From NCBI GenBank assembly GCA_016840095.1, contig JAEOSZ010000006.1, positions 29,200 through 93,199 on the forward strand: DNA of 64,000 nucleotides. Direction: 5' to 3'. This DNA is from Candidatus Heimdallarchaeota archaeon. Lineage in GTDB: Archaea; Asgardarchaeota; Heimdallarchaeia; Heimdallarchaeales; Heimdallarchaeaceae. Below are positions 17,272 to 25,250 of the stretch, in pieces. The notes under the pieces were generated by a model. It searched no databases. It worked only from the letters and a program-made list of their open reading frames with translations, and was not told the origin of the DNA. Each line of letters starts with the position of its first letter. The first letter of the stretch is position 1. The translations under genes and the position numbers were made by a program.

Positions 17272-17970
17272 ATGGCAACTATCGAAAACGGAAATATGGT
17301 AAACATCAACTATACTGGAAGAACAAAAGAAGATAACAAAGTATTTGATACCACATTCGAAAATATCGCGAAAAAAGAAGATGTTTTTGATGAAAAGGTA
17401 ATCTATAGACCTTTTACACTGATAATTGGAAAAAATTGGTTACCAGCTGGTCTAGAAGAAGAACTGGTAGGGATGAAGGAAGGACAGAAAAAAACAATAG
17501 AAGTTGAAGCTAAGAAGGGATTTGGTCTAAGGGACAGATCACAAATCAGGTTAATTCAAAGAAGAGAGTTTCAAAGACACCAAATTAAGCCAAAGGAAGA
17601 TATGAAGGTTGAGATTGGTGGTCAAACCGGTCGTATCCTAAAGGTTTCAAGTAGTAGAGTGAAAGTTGATTTTAATCACGATCTTGCAGGAATGGACTTA
17701 ATTTATGAAGTTGAGATAGTTAAAAAGATCACAGATGTAAAAGAACAGTTCATTTGCCTACTTGAGAAGAGGTTGCCAGGAGTTGATTTTTCAACAACTA
17801 AAATCGAAATTAAGGGGAAAATCATCGAAGTAGAATTACCAAAAGCTACTAGGTTCATGGAATATATACAGTTTACCAGAAATGGTGTTACTAGAGATTT
17901 GGGTGAAATAAGTACTAAATATGATAAAATCTCATTTATAGAACACTATGATATCGAGAAGAAGAAATAA
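17272..17970 (+). CDS. FKBP-type peptidyl-prolyl isomerase, long archaeal form
   Basis: The FKBP core is split by an insert-in-flap domain, as in SlyD: NMVNINYTGRTKEDNKVFDTT, then FTLIIGKNWLPAGLEEELVGMKEGQKKTIEV, then the insert (REFQRHQIKPKEDMKVEIGGQTGRILKVSSSRVKVDFNHDLAGMDLIYEVEI). An extra C-terminal domain of about 80 residues marks the long archaeal type. It should catalyse prolyl cis-trans isomerisation and act as a folding chaperone. GGTGA lies 5 bases before the ATG, and a TATA-like TTTAAATATA lies some 50 bases upstream, so it has its own promoter. Confidence 0.93.
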   Translation: MATIENGNMVNINYTGRTKEDNKVFDTTFENIAKKEDVFDEKVIYRPFTLIIGKNWLPAGLEEELVGMKEGQKKTIEVEAKKGFGLRDRSQIRLIQRREFQRHQIKPKEDMKVEIGGQTGRILKVSSSRVKVDFNHDLAGMDLIYEVEIVKKITDVKEQFICLLEKRLPGVDFSTTKIEIKGKIIEVELPKATRFMEYIQFTRNGVTRDLGEISTKYDKISFIEHYDIEKKK

Positions 17971-17976
17971 TAGTCT

Positions 17977-18414
17977 TCATTGTTCAATTTTATTCGCTTC
18001 AACTAGAACTAAATTATATCCAAGAGGACATTTGATATCTCTTTTTTTCTCAATAATTTTGATTTTAGAAGTCTGCATATACTTTAATGAAACGCAATAG
18101 TCGTAATTTTCACAAAGGACTTCATTACACTCAATTGGGTTTCTAGTGAGGATTAAATTTTCAAGGTATTTTTGATTTTCAACTGCCACTGTATCGTTTA
18201 TTTTCTTTACTTCACAAACAACCATAACGCCGTTATCAATTAAACAAGGATGCTCTTTACCTCTAACTTCAACAATTTCATATGAAGAACCTAATTCAAG
18301 CTGTTGAATACAAACTTGAATATATTGACATTTTTTGCATGTTTGGGTTCCTCCTTGATGAGAAAACTTGTAACCTACTTTAGCTACATCCTTAGGTATA
18401 AATGAAAGTGTCAT
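17977..18414 (-). CDS. UPF0179 family protein
   Basis: Conserved archaeal protein of unknown function. The pattern CKKCQYIQVCIQQLELGSSYEIVEVRGKEHPCLIDNGVMVVCEV followed by PIECNEVLCENYDYCV matches UPF0179, whose seven or so cysteines suggest a metal site, possibly zinc or an iron-sulfur cluster. The ORF track starts at a TTG; the ATG at 18414 gives the family-like N-terminus. It converges with the FKBP gene, with only 6 bases between the two stops. Confidence 0.83.
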   Translation of the reverse strand: MTLSFIPKDVAKVGYKFSHQGGTQTCKKCQYIQVCIQQLELGSSYEIVEVRGKEHPCLIDNGVMVVCEVKKINDTVAVENQKYLENLILTRNPIECNEVLCENYDYCVSLKYMQTSKIKIIEKKRDIKCPLGYNLVLVEANKIEQ

Positions 18415-18462
18415 TTCGGAGTAGATTAACAAAATATATTCTTTAAGATTCGCAAAGGTGCG

Positions 18463-19533
18463 TTAGTTGATTATTCCTGTAACACTTGCCGTATTAACAG
18501 CTGCTTCATGGGTTAATCCTTCCTTTCCAAGAATGGTGAATCTTTGAGGACGTATTGTGTGGGCAATTTGGAGTGCTTTAATTACTTCTTCATCTTTTAA
18601 TCCTAGTTCTTTTGCCTTAACAGGTATGCCCAGATTATGTACAACATCACGAATATATTCCCAATCTAAGTCATGAAGATAAGCCATCATAATTGTTCCT
18701 AAAGCGCATTGTTCTCCGTGTAAAGCTGGTTTTTCTGCAAATGAGTCTAATGCATGACTAAACATATGTTCAGACCCACTACCTGGTCTTGATGAACCTG
18801 CTACACACATTGCCAACGAACTACTAATTAGAGCTTTTACAACTATTCTACTATATCCTTCTGCCTGACTTTTAATAAGATCTGCATTTTTAGTAATTAA
18901 CTGAACAGTCATGTCTGAAAGAGCAATAGAGTATTCACTAATCATTTCATTTTTTAGTCTGTGAGATAGCATCCAATCTTTGATTGCTGTTTTTTTTGCT
19001 ATAATATCTCCACAACCAGCTGCGGTAAATCTATATGGTGACTTATCCAGGATTGTTGTATCAGCTAGAACAGCAATTGGAGGTAATGCTTGGATTGAAT
19101 GTCTCTTATCTGAGCCAATAATTGAGGCTCTTGAACTCGCGACTCCGTCATGACTGGCAATTGTAGGTATTGAAATGAATCTTTGATTAGATTTGAAAGC
19201 TACAGACTTAGCAATATCAATAGGTCTTCCTCCTCCAAGTCCAATTACATAATCAGGTTTTATTTCCCTATGAACTTCTAATTGTTTGTCTACTTCATCC
19301 ATTGAACTGTCTTGAATAGTGGTTGTATACACACTGTGTTTACTGCTATTTGTTAAAATATCTTCAACTTCCTTTCCAACTTTATTTTTTAAGAACTCAT
19401 CAGTAATAAGTAGAGCTTTGCTTCCTAGTAACAATCGGTCTATGATATCAGGTAAGCTATTTAACATATCAGCTCCTAAACACAACAGTGTAGGTAATTC
19501 TATGAATTTAAATTCATTAATTATATTTGCCAT
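18463..19533 (-). CDS. egsA: sn-glycerol-1-phosphate dehydrogenase
   Basis: Makes the G1P backbone of archaeal ether lipids from dihydroxyacetone phosphate. Motifs: nucleotide-binding GLGGGRPIDIAKSVA, IPTIASHDGVASSRASI, the zinc site AAGCGDIIAKKTAIKDW (Asp), GSEHMFSHALD (His) and ALHGEQCALGT (His). The length of 356 residues is normal. This is a diagnostic archaeal gene and argues for archaeal-type membrane lipids in this organism. It ends close to the start of the UPF0179 gene and may be co-transcribed with it. Confidence 0.95.
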   Translation of the reverse strand: MANIINEFKFIELPTLLCLGADMLNSLPDIIDRLLLGSKALLITDEFLKNKVGKEVEDILTNSSKHSVYTTTIQDSSMDEVDKQLEVHREIKPDYVIGLGGGRPIDIAKSVAFKSNQRFISIPTIASHDGVASSRASIIGSDKRHSIQALPPIAVLADTTILDKSPYRFTAAGCGDIIAKKTAIKDWMLSHRLKNEMISEYSIALSDMTVQLITKNADLIKSQAEGYSRIVVKALISSSLAMCVAGSSRPGSGSEHMFSHALDSFAEKPALHGEQCALGTIMMAYLHDLDWEYIRDVVHNLGIPVKAKELGLKDEEVIKALQIAHTIRPQRFTILGKEGLTHEAAVNTASVTGIIN

Positions 19534-19599
19534 TCTAAAAAATAATCTAATAGGTTACTTTTATATTTTAACTTGAAAATGTAATCAAAATTATAGTTG

Positions 19600-20571
19600 A
19601 TGGAATTGTCTCTTCAAGAAGAAAATGATGTCTTTGAATTAGGTAAGAAACTAGGTTATCTACCATATATGATAAAGAGATATACGAAAATACTTGGAGA
19701 AAAGGGAACTGAAGAGATGATTAAATTCAATGAAACTAAACTTCCTCAAACAATTCGATTGAATTCTATAAGAAATCCTTACGAAAATACTGAAAATATC
19801 TTACTCAACAAAGGAATTAAGTTAGTAAAAGATTCTGAATTGCCAGAATCAAGGACTATTATCAAATCACCACATCCTATTGGAGCAACACCTGAATATC
19901 TTAATGGTTACTATATGCTACAAGGAAAAAATTCTATTTTTCCATCCCGGATTTTGAATCCTCAAGAAGACGAACTGGTTGGAGACTTTGCTGCTGCTCC
20001 TGGAGCTAAAACTACACACCTTGCACAATTAATGAATAACAAAGGAGCAATAATAGCCATTGATATCAGTGCCAATCGTTGCAGAAGTCTGAAATCTAAC
20101 CTATCGAGAATGGGTGTCAACAACACTATAGTTCTCCAAATAGATGCACGTAAAGCTAAGGATTTACATTTTCAGTTTGATAAAATTCTTCTTGATGCAC
20201 CTTGTTCAGGTTCAGGAGTTATAATTTCTGATCAAACTAGAAAGAATAGTAAAACAATGGAGGATATACTAAAGTATCATGATTATCAAGTTTCTTTACT
20301 TTCTGCAGCACTGAATGTTCTAAAACCTGATGGGGAACTTGTATATTGCACGTGTTCTTTAGAACCTGAAGAGAACGAGCTTGTAATCTCTGAGATATTG
20401 AAGAAAACAGATACAGAATTAACACAAATTGAGTTGCGTGCAAAGCCTGGATTAACACAATTCCTTGATATGGATTTGAACAAAGAATTAACCAAAACAA
20501 GAAGATTGTATCCTCATGAAACGAATGGAGAAGGATTCTTTATTGCAAAGTTGGTGAAAAATGATGAGTAA
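19600..20571 (+). CDS. NOL1/NOP2/Sun-family RNA cytosine-C5 methyltransferase
   Basis: SAM-binding motif VGDFAAAPGAKTTHLAQLM, ILLDAPCSGSGV (releasing Cys) and VYCTCSLEPEENE (catalytic Cys of TCS) define the NSUN family, which makes m5C in tRNA or rRNA. The N-terminal 100 residues have the usual ferredoxin-like RNA-binding part (LPQTIRLNSIR). The ORF track starts at TTG 19597; the next codon is ATG 19600. The next gene, a PUA-type protein, overlaps it by 11 bases; together they mimic NSUN proteins that carry a fused PUA domain. Confidence 0.92.
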   Translation: MELSLQEENDVFELGKKLGYLPYMIKRYTKILGEKGTEEMIKFNETKLPQTIRLNSIRNPYENTENILLNKGIKLVKDSELPESRTIIKSPHPIGATPEYLNGYYMLQGKNSIFPSRILNPQEDELVGDFAAAPGAKTTHLAQLMNNKGAIIAIDISANRCRSLKSNLSRMGVNNTIVLQIDARKAKDLHFQFDKILLDAPCSGSGVIISDQTRKNSKTMEDILKYHDYQVSLLSAALNVLKPDGELVYCTCSLEPEENELVISEILKKTDTELTQIELRAKPGLTQFLDMDLNKELTKTRRLYPHETNGEGFFIAKLVKNDE

Positions 20572-21109
20572 ACCTGTATTTCGAATCAGAACCAAAGAAG
20601 AAGACAATCTCATCAGAAGAACTGTTGAGATTTACTTTGGTACAAGAAGTCTTTCTGCTTTTGAAAGGCATATTTTCTGGATAAAAGAAGGAAAAATAAA
20701 AGAGGTTTTTGCTGTCCCCCAAAAGAGTTCAGATTTGATCTCAAAAACCACTAACATTGAAGTTTATTCTGCTGGAATTCCTATTGGCAGCATTTGGTCA
20801 GATACATTCCAACTTGAAATAGAAGGTGCAAAAATGGTTTCAGATTTTACTTCCAAAAAGGTCATAGTTAAAACTGACCAATTTTTGTATGGAAAACCTA
20901 TTTTTAAAGAAAATCTAATACATTTTGAAGAATCCTTTGATAAAAACAACTTAATAATAATTATGAGTAAAACTAATATTTTCTATGGAATTGGTAAAGC
21001 TAAAGTTAATTCAGCTGACATCAATTCTCTAAACCAGAATGCTGTCATTATAGAAGGTTCAAAGACAAAACCGTTTGATGTAGGATGGTATCTGAGAGGA
21101 GGAAACTGA
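20561..21109 (+). CDS. PUA-like RNA-binding protein, probable NSUN partner
   Basis: 182 residues. The C-terminal half (KVIVKTDQFLYGKPIFKENLIHFEES ... FYGIGKAKVNSADINSL ... KPFDVGWYLRGG) has the PUA pattern of an RNA-binding beta barrel, similar to the PUA-like domain often attached to NOL1/NOP2/Sun methyltransferases and to NIP7. GGTGA is 6 bases upstream of the ATG pair, inside the end of the methyltransferase gene, so translation is coupled. It most likely helps target the methyltransferase, but this is inferred from context. Confidence 0.7.
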   Translation: MMSKPVFRIRTKEEDNLIRRTVEIYFGTRSLSAFERHIFWIKEGKIKEVFAVPQKSSDLISKTTNIEVYSAGIPIGSIWSDTFQLEIEGAKMVSDFTSKKVIVKTDQFLYGKPIFKENLIHFEESFDKNNLIIIMSKTNIFYGIGKAKVNSADINSLNQNAVIIEGSKTKPFDVGWYLRGGN

Positions 21110-21286
21110 ATAATATTTTTAATTAGTTACTTCAATTGCTGAAATTCAAATTTTCTCAAGCAAAATCAAAAAGTATTTAAATATAATTTAGAGAGTTAAT
21201 TTAGTTTTAAACCTTATTTAAGCAAATACGAGAGCTTTTGTTCATCGAAATATTTGTTTTTAAGAAATCTATTAGGGTTGAACAGT

Positions 21287-23197
21287 TTGAGTTACAGAGA
21301 AGTATTAGAGAAAATATCTGAAGATATACATGCTGAGCTACCTGCTAATTCTGATATTACTACGATAGAATTTGAAGGACCAGAAGTTGCTGTTTATTCC
21401 AAGAATCCTCGTGTATTAGTAGACGATGAAACTATTGTAAAAGAACTAGCAAAAAAGCTTAGAAAAAGAATCGTTATTCGTTCAGATCCAAGTGTAAGAT
21501 CGGATAAAGATGAAACAATTTTTACAATTAATGAATTAGTTGGAAAAGAGGGAGAAATTACAAATATTGATTTTGATGAACTTGTGGGTGAAGTGATTAT
21601 AGAAGCTCTTAAACCAGGAGTGATTATTGGCAAATCAGGTGAGATGCTAAGAAACATAATAGCTAAGACTTTGTGGAGACCAAGAGTAATGAGGACTCCT
21701 CCTATTGAATCAAGAGTGATTAAGACAATAAGACACCTACATCAAGAAAATTCAAAGAAACGCCAAGAGGTTCTTAGAACTGTTGGGAAGAGGATACATA
21801 GACCTGTAATCTATAGAGATGATACTATCAGAGTAACAGCTTTGGGAGGTTTTGCAGAAGTTGGAAGAAGTTCAGCTTTAATCCAAACAGGTGAAAGTAG
21901 AGCTCTTGTTGATTGCGGAATCAATGTAGGAAGCAACTCGCCAAATAACACTTTTCCAAGATTCGATTTGCCAGAATTTGACATTGAACAGCTTGATGCA
22001 GTTGTGATATCACATGCTCATCTTGATCATTCAGGTTTTGTTCCTTATTTATTCAAATATGGATACAAGGGTGCAGTTTATGCAACACGACCAACAAGAG
22101 ATTTGATGACAATGTTGCAAATAGACTATTTAGATGTAGCTCAAAAAGAGGGAAAAACACTACCTTATGAGAAAAAAGATATTAGTGAAGCAGTTTTACA
22201 CACAATTGTTTTAGATTATGGAGAAGTTACAGATATTACTCCAGATATAAGATTAACTTTCCACAATGCTGGTCACATTGTCGGAAGTGCAATTCCCCAT
22301 CTTCATATTGGGGAGGGGATTTACAATGTGGCTTTTGCTCAAGATATTAAATTTGCTAAGTCCAATTTATTAGACCCCGCAAATGCTAGATTTCCAAGAT
22401 TAGAAACACTATTTATTGAATCAACTTATGGTAAACCTCAGGATATACTTCCTTCGAGAGTTGAATGTGAAAAGATGTTAAAGAACATAATCCGCGATAC
22501 AATTCAAAAGGGTGGTAAAATACTAATTCCAGTACTTGCTGTAGGCAGAGCTCAAGAAATTCTAGTTGTTTTAGAGAATCTTATGAGATCGGGAGAACTC
22601 CCACAAATTCCTGTTTATACTGATGGTATGATCCGAGAGGCTTCAGCTATCACAACTGCCCACCCTGAGTTTTTATCCAAAGCTTTGAGAGAACGAATAT
22701 TCCATGAGGGAGAGAATCCTTTCCTTGCAGAGCAGATGAAACATGTTTCGGGTAGTGAAGAAAGAGATTTGATAATTGAAGGAGATCCTGCAATAATTTT
22801 AGCAACAAGTGGTATGATGAATGGTGGTCCTAGTGTTCAATACTTCAAGGCTCTTTGCACCGATCCTAATAATTCACTAATTTTCGTGAGTTACCAAGGA
22901 AAGGGAACTCTGGGAAGTAAAATACAAAAGGGAATTACAGAGATTCAAATGGTTGAAAATGGAAGAACTGTCATGCATCATATAGAAATGGCAGTTCATA
23001 GTATCTCTGGTTTTACTGGTCATAGTGACAGAAGAGAATTAGAGAATTATATCCACAAAGTTACTCCAAAACCTGAAAGAGTTGTTGTTATTCACGGGGA
23101 AGAATCGAAAGTAACAAAATTTGCATCTTGGGTTTACAAGAACACAAAAAGAGAGAGTCTTGCACCTCCCAATGGAACAACTATCAGATTAAAATAA
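21287..23197 (+). CDS. aCPSF1/FttA: KH-domain beta-CASP ribonuclease, transcription termination factor
   Basis: Two N-terminal KH-like regions (TIEFEGPEVAVYSKNPRVLV; LKPGVIIGKSGEMLRNI) precede a metallo-beta-lactamase domain with SHAHLDHSGFVP, a beta-CASP region (ESTYGKP, GGKILIPVLAVGRAQE, ATSGMMNGGPS) and GFTGHSDRRE. This is the near-universal archaeal 3'-end endoribonuclease and termination factor related to eukaryotic CPSF73. The ORF track starts at TTG 21254. The TTG at 21287 gives a start (SYREVLEKISEDIH) that aligns with family N-termini and has AGGG upstream, so I chose it; no ATG is available. Confidence 0.94.
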   Translation: MSYREVLEKISEDIHAELPANSDITTIEFEGPEVAVYSKNPRVLVDDETIVKELAKKLRKRIVIRSDPSVRSDKDETIFTINELVGKEGEITNIDFDELVGEVIIEALKPGVIIGKSGEMLRNIIAKTLWRPRVMRTPPIESRVIKTIRHLHQENSKKRQEVLRTVGKRIHRPVIYRDDTIRVTALGGFAEVGRSSALIQTGESRALVDCGINVGSNSPNNTFPRFDLPEFDIEQLDAVVISHAHLDHSGFVPYLFKYGYKGAVYATRPTRDLMTMLQIDYLDVAQKEGKTLPYEKKDISEAVLHTIVLDYGEVTDITPDIRLTFHNAGHIVGSAIPHLHIGEGIYNVAFAQDIKFAKSNLLDPANARFPRLETLFIESTYGKPQDILPSRVECEKMLKNIIRDTIQKGGKILIPVLAVGRAQEILVVLENLMRSGELPQIPVYTDGMIREASAITTAHPEFLSKALRERIFHEGENPFLAEQMKHVSGSEERDLIIEGDPAIILATSGMMNGGPSVQYFKALCTDPNNSLIFVSYQGKGTLGSKIQKGITEIQMVENGRTVMHHIEMAVHSISGFTGHSDRRELENYIHKVTPKPERVVVIHGEESKVTKFASWVYKNTKRESLAPPNGTTIRLK

Positions 23198-23204
23198 TAT
23201 TCAA

Positions 23205-23696
23205 TTAAAATTGAAATCCCCAAATAGAATCTCTTAGATGATGGAGATTCTTGATTACTTTTCCCTTTTTTGTTTTTGAGAATTCCTTTGCAGATACCAG
23301 TGATTTACCTACTCCAAGGATAGAATTAGCTTTTTCCTCATGAATTATAACTATGGATCCTTTCACTATAGATTCATCAAAGTAAACAATTCCAGGAGCC
23401 ATAACATCAGCACCATTAGTAATAAACTTGATTGCACCAATATCAACTACAATTTTTGGAAGAGAATAAGCATGATTACGTAAATAGTGTATAGTTGGTA
23501 TTTTTTTATTTTCAAATTCAAACACCCAAATTCTACTATTACTAACTATATATGTTCCTTCGTCTGTTCTGACTTCTTCAATAATTAAATCCCGTTGAAC
23601 TGAATCTTCTACTTCCTCACCAAATAAATCAGCTAATTGAGAAAATAGCACTTTTTTATCTTTTTTAGAAAGATGATTTCTTGCTTTAATCTGCAT
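23205..23696 (-). CDS. MCT-1/Tma20-like PUA protein
   Basis: The second half (PTIHYLRNHAYSLPKIVVDIGAIKFITNGADVMAPGIVYFDESIVKGSIVIIHEEKANSILGVGKSLVSAKEFSKTKKGKVIKNLHHLRDSIWGF) matches the PUA domain of MCT-1/Tma20, which in eukaryotes works with DENR in re-initiation and ribosome recycling. The N-terminus QIKARNHLSKKDKKVLFSQL is family-like and supports the ATG at 23696; the ORF track start (23768) would overlap the upstream gene by 53 bases. It is 19 bases downstream of the winged-helix gene and is probably co-transcribed. Confidence 0.88.
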   Translation of the reverse strand: MQIKARNHLSKKDKKVLFSQLADLFGEEVEDSVQRDLIIEEVRTDEGTYIVSNSRIWVFEFENKKIPTIHYLRNHAYSLPKIVVDIGAIKFITNGADVMAPGIVYFDESIVKGSIVIIHEEKANSILGVGKSLVSAKEFSKTKKGKVIKNLHHLRDSIWGFQF

Positions 23697-23715
23697 ATCA
23701 ATACATTCCAAAAAA

Positions 23716-24159
23716 CTATTTTTGTAATCTGTCAAGAATAGAGGTGTATGATTCTTTGATTGCTTCATATCTTTCTTTTGAAGACATTCCTAAAACATAC
23801 ATTTGCTCCTCATTTTCAAGTCTTCTTGTATACTCTTCACTTAAAGCAGAAATAAATGTATCAATAGAATCTCGTACATTGGAAAGCAATTCAAGACCAG
23901 GTGAGGGTATAGTATAGATATATTTCAAAGTAGGATATGTATCAGCTTTTCTCTCTATCAAACCAATTTCAAGCATTTGTTTGAGATGTTTTTCAACAGC
24001 AGGTCTCGATATAGCTAACTCTTTGGTTAGTTCATCTGCTGTTAGTTTCATATTTCCCAAGAGAGTGAGAATTTTTCTCCTGGTACTATCACGAAAAATG
24101 GAATAGATGGTGTCTACAATTGGAATTTCTTCCTGAGAATCATCTATAATATCTGACAT
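23716..24159 (-). CDS. ArsR-like winged-helix transcriptional regulator
   Basis: 147 residues. The N-terminal part has an HTH of ArsR type: STRRKILTLLGNMKLTADELTKELAISRPAVEKHLKQMLEIGLIERKAD, followed by a beta wing (PTLKYIYTIPSPG) and a C-terminal helical region that may dimerise. The divergent bactofilin-like gene starts 145 bases away and the space between holds repeated TTTAA/TTAAG elements, so it may control itself and that gene. Ligand unknown. Confidence 0.85.
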   Translation of the reverse strand: MSDIIDDSQEEIPIVDTIYSIFRDSTRRKILTLLGNMKLTADELTKELAISRPAVEKHLKQMLEIGLIERKADTYPTLKYIYTIPSPGLELLSNVRDSIDTFISALSEEYTRRLENEEQMYVLGMSSKERYEAIKESYTSILDRLQK

Positions 24160-24193
24160 ATGTCTAACAGTTTTCTTTCTACTTAAATTGTTG

Positions 24194-24239
24194 TCGGTTT
24201 AAACTTCTCGGTTTAAGCTTGAAACTTAGGGCTTAAGTT
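24194..24239. repeat. Operator-like direct and inverted repeats between divergent genes
   Basis: TCGGTTTAA occurs twice with a 14-base period (24194-24202 and 24208-24216), followed by a 6-base inverted repeat AACTTA-GGGCT-TAAGTT (24223-24239). They lie between the winged-helix regulator and the bactofilin-like gene. A binding site for the adjacent regulator is inferred from position; no protein-DNA evidence is available. Confidence 0.5.
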
Positions 24240-24266
24240 CATTTCCCAAGTGATTAAAATAAACAT

Positions 24267-24274
24267 TATATAAA
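24267..24274 (+). promoter_or_regulatory. Probable TATA box of the bactofilin-like gene
   Basis: TATATAAA, 31 bases before the ATG at 24305. A start site about 25 bases downstream would leave a very short leader holding GGTGA just before the codon. Confidence 0.5.
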
Positions 24275-24304
24275 GTGCTGATAATATTGTATTAAGGTGA
24301 AAGA

Positions 24305-25207
24305 ATGAGTCAAAATGACATAAGAATGTACAAAGAACTCTTAGATCTCCTCGAAAAAAGAATGGATGAAGGAGATATCGATAAAGCTAGTTATGCTGAG
24401 TTAAAGGAAAGGTATACTCAAAAATTAGAAACAACTAGACAAGAGTTTGAATTTAGAAAAGATGCACCTAACATAAAAGTATCGGGGTCAAAAACATTCA
24501 CTCAAGATGCTATTATAGTTTCAGGTGCTGCTACGATTTCAGGAGGAAAAATTGAGAGAGACATAAGAGTTTCTGGATCAGGTAAAATATCTGGAGATGT
24601 TGAATGCAATGCTTTACGTTGTTCAGGGGCAATGAAAGCATATGGAAATATACTAGCACATGGAGAAGTAAAATGCTCTGGATCATTTAGATGTGATAAA
24701 AATCTGACAACTGATGAAAATGCTTCATTTAGTGGTTCAGCAAAAATCTATGGTGAAACTATAGTTAATGGTCACCTTACAGTGACTGGTTCATATAGAG
24801 GTACTAAGGACACTGTAGCTGTTAAAGGTGCCACTCTTACAGGTTCCACAATAATAGAGGGTAATCTTTTTTCAGAAAATTCTATTAAAATTGGTGGAAA
24901 AGCTCGAATTTTGAAAAATATAATCTGTGATAGTGTATTAATTGAAGGAAGAAGAACTGTATTTGAGTCTTTTTTCTTTAGAAGAGCAAAAAAACTAGTA
25001 ACTGTTGAAAAAAGTATTATCGCCCATAATGAAGTTGATATTCAAGATGTTAGGGTACTAAAGAATATCAAAGCTAGAACAGTAAGATTAGGTCCCAACA
25101 CAGTGGTAGAAGGAACAGTATACTATGTGGAAGATCTATTTATGGCTGATAGTGTAAGGTTAGAGAAAGAGCCAAAGAAAATATCTCAAGAGGAAATTAA
25201 ACTCTAG
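24305..25207 (+). CDS. Bactofilin-like polymer-forming protein with N-terminal SHOCT-like helix
   Basis: 300 residues. After an N-terminal helical segment (MYKELLDLLEKRMDEGDIDKASYAELKERYTQKL, SHOCT-like), a right-handed beta-helix of short repeats follows: KVSGSKTFTQDAIIVSGAATISGGKIERDIRVSGSGKISGDVECNALRCSGAMKAYGNILAHGEVKCSGS. This is the pattern of bactofilin/DUF583 'polymer-forming cytoskeletal' proteins, which polymerise without nucleotide in bacteria. A basic interruption (RRTVFESFFFRRAKKLVTV) near residue 220 may form a surface loop or membrane contact. GGTGA lies before the ATG. A cytoskeletal or scaffold role is inferred. Confidence 0.78.
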   Translation: MSQNDIRMYKELLDLLEKRMDEGDIDKASYAELKERYTQKLETTRQEFEFRKDAPNIKVSGSKTFTQDAIIVSGAATISGGKIERDIRVSGSGKISGDVECNALRCSGAMKAYGNILAHGEVKCSGSFRCDKNLTTDENASFSGSAKIYGETIVNGHLTVTGSYRGTKDTVAVKGATLTGSTIIEGNLFSENSIKIGGKARILKNIICDSVLIEGRRTVFESFFFRRAKKLVTVEKSIIAHNEVDIQDVRVLKNIKARTVRLGPNTVVEGTVYYVEDLFMADSVRLEKEPKKISQEEIKL

Positions 25208-25250
25208 ATATTTTCTTCTTTTTATATTTCTCTAAGGTTTGGTATGCTTC

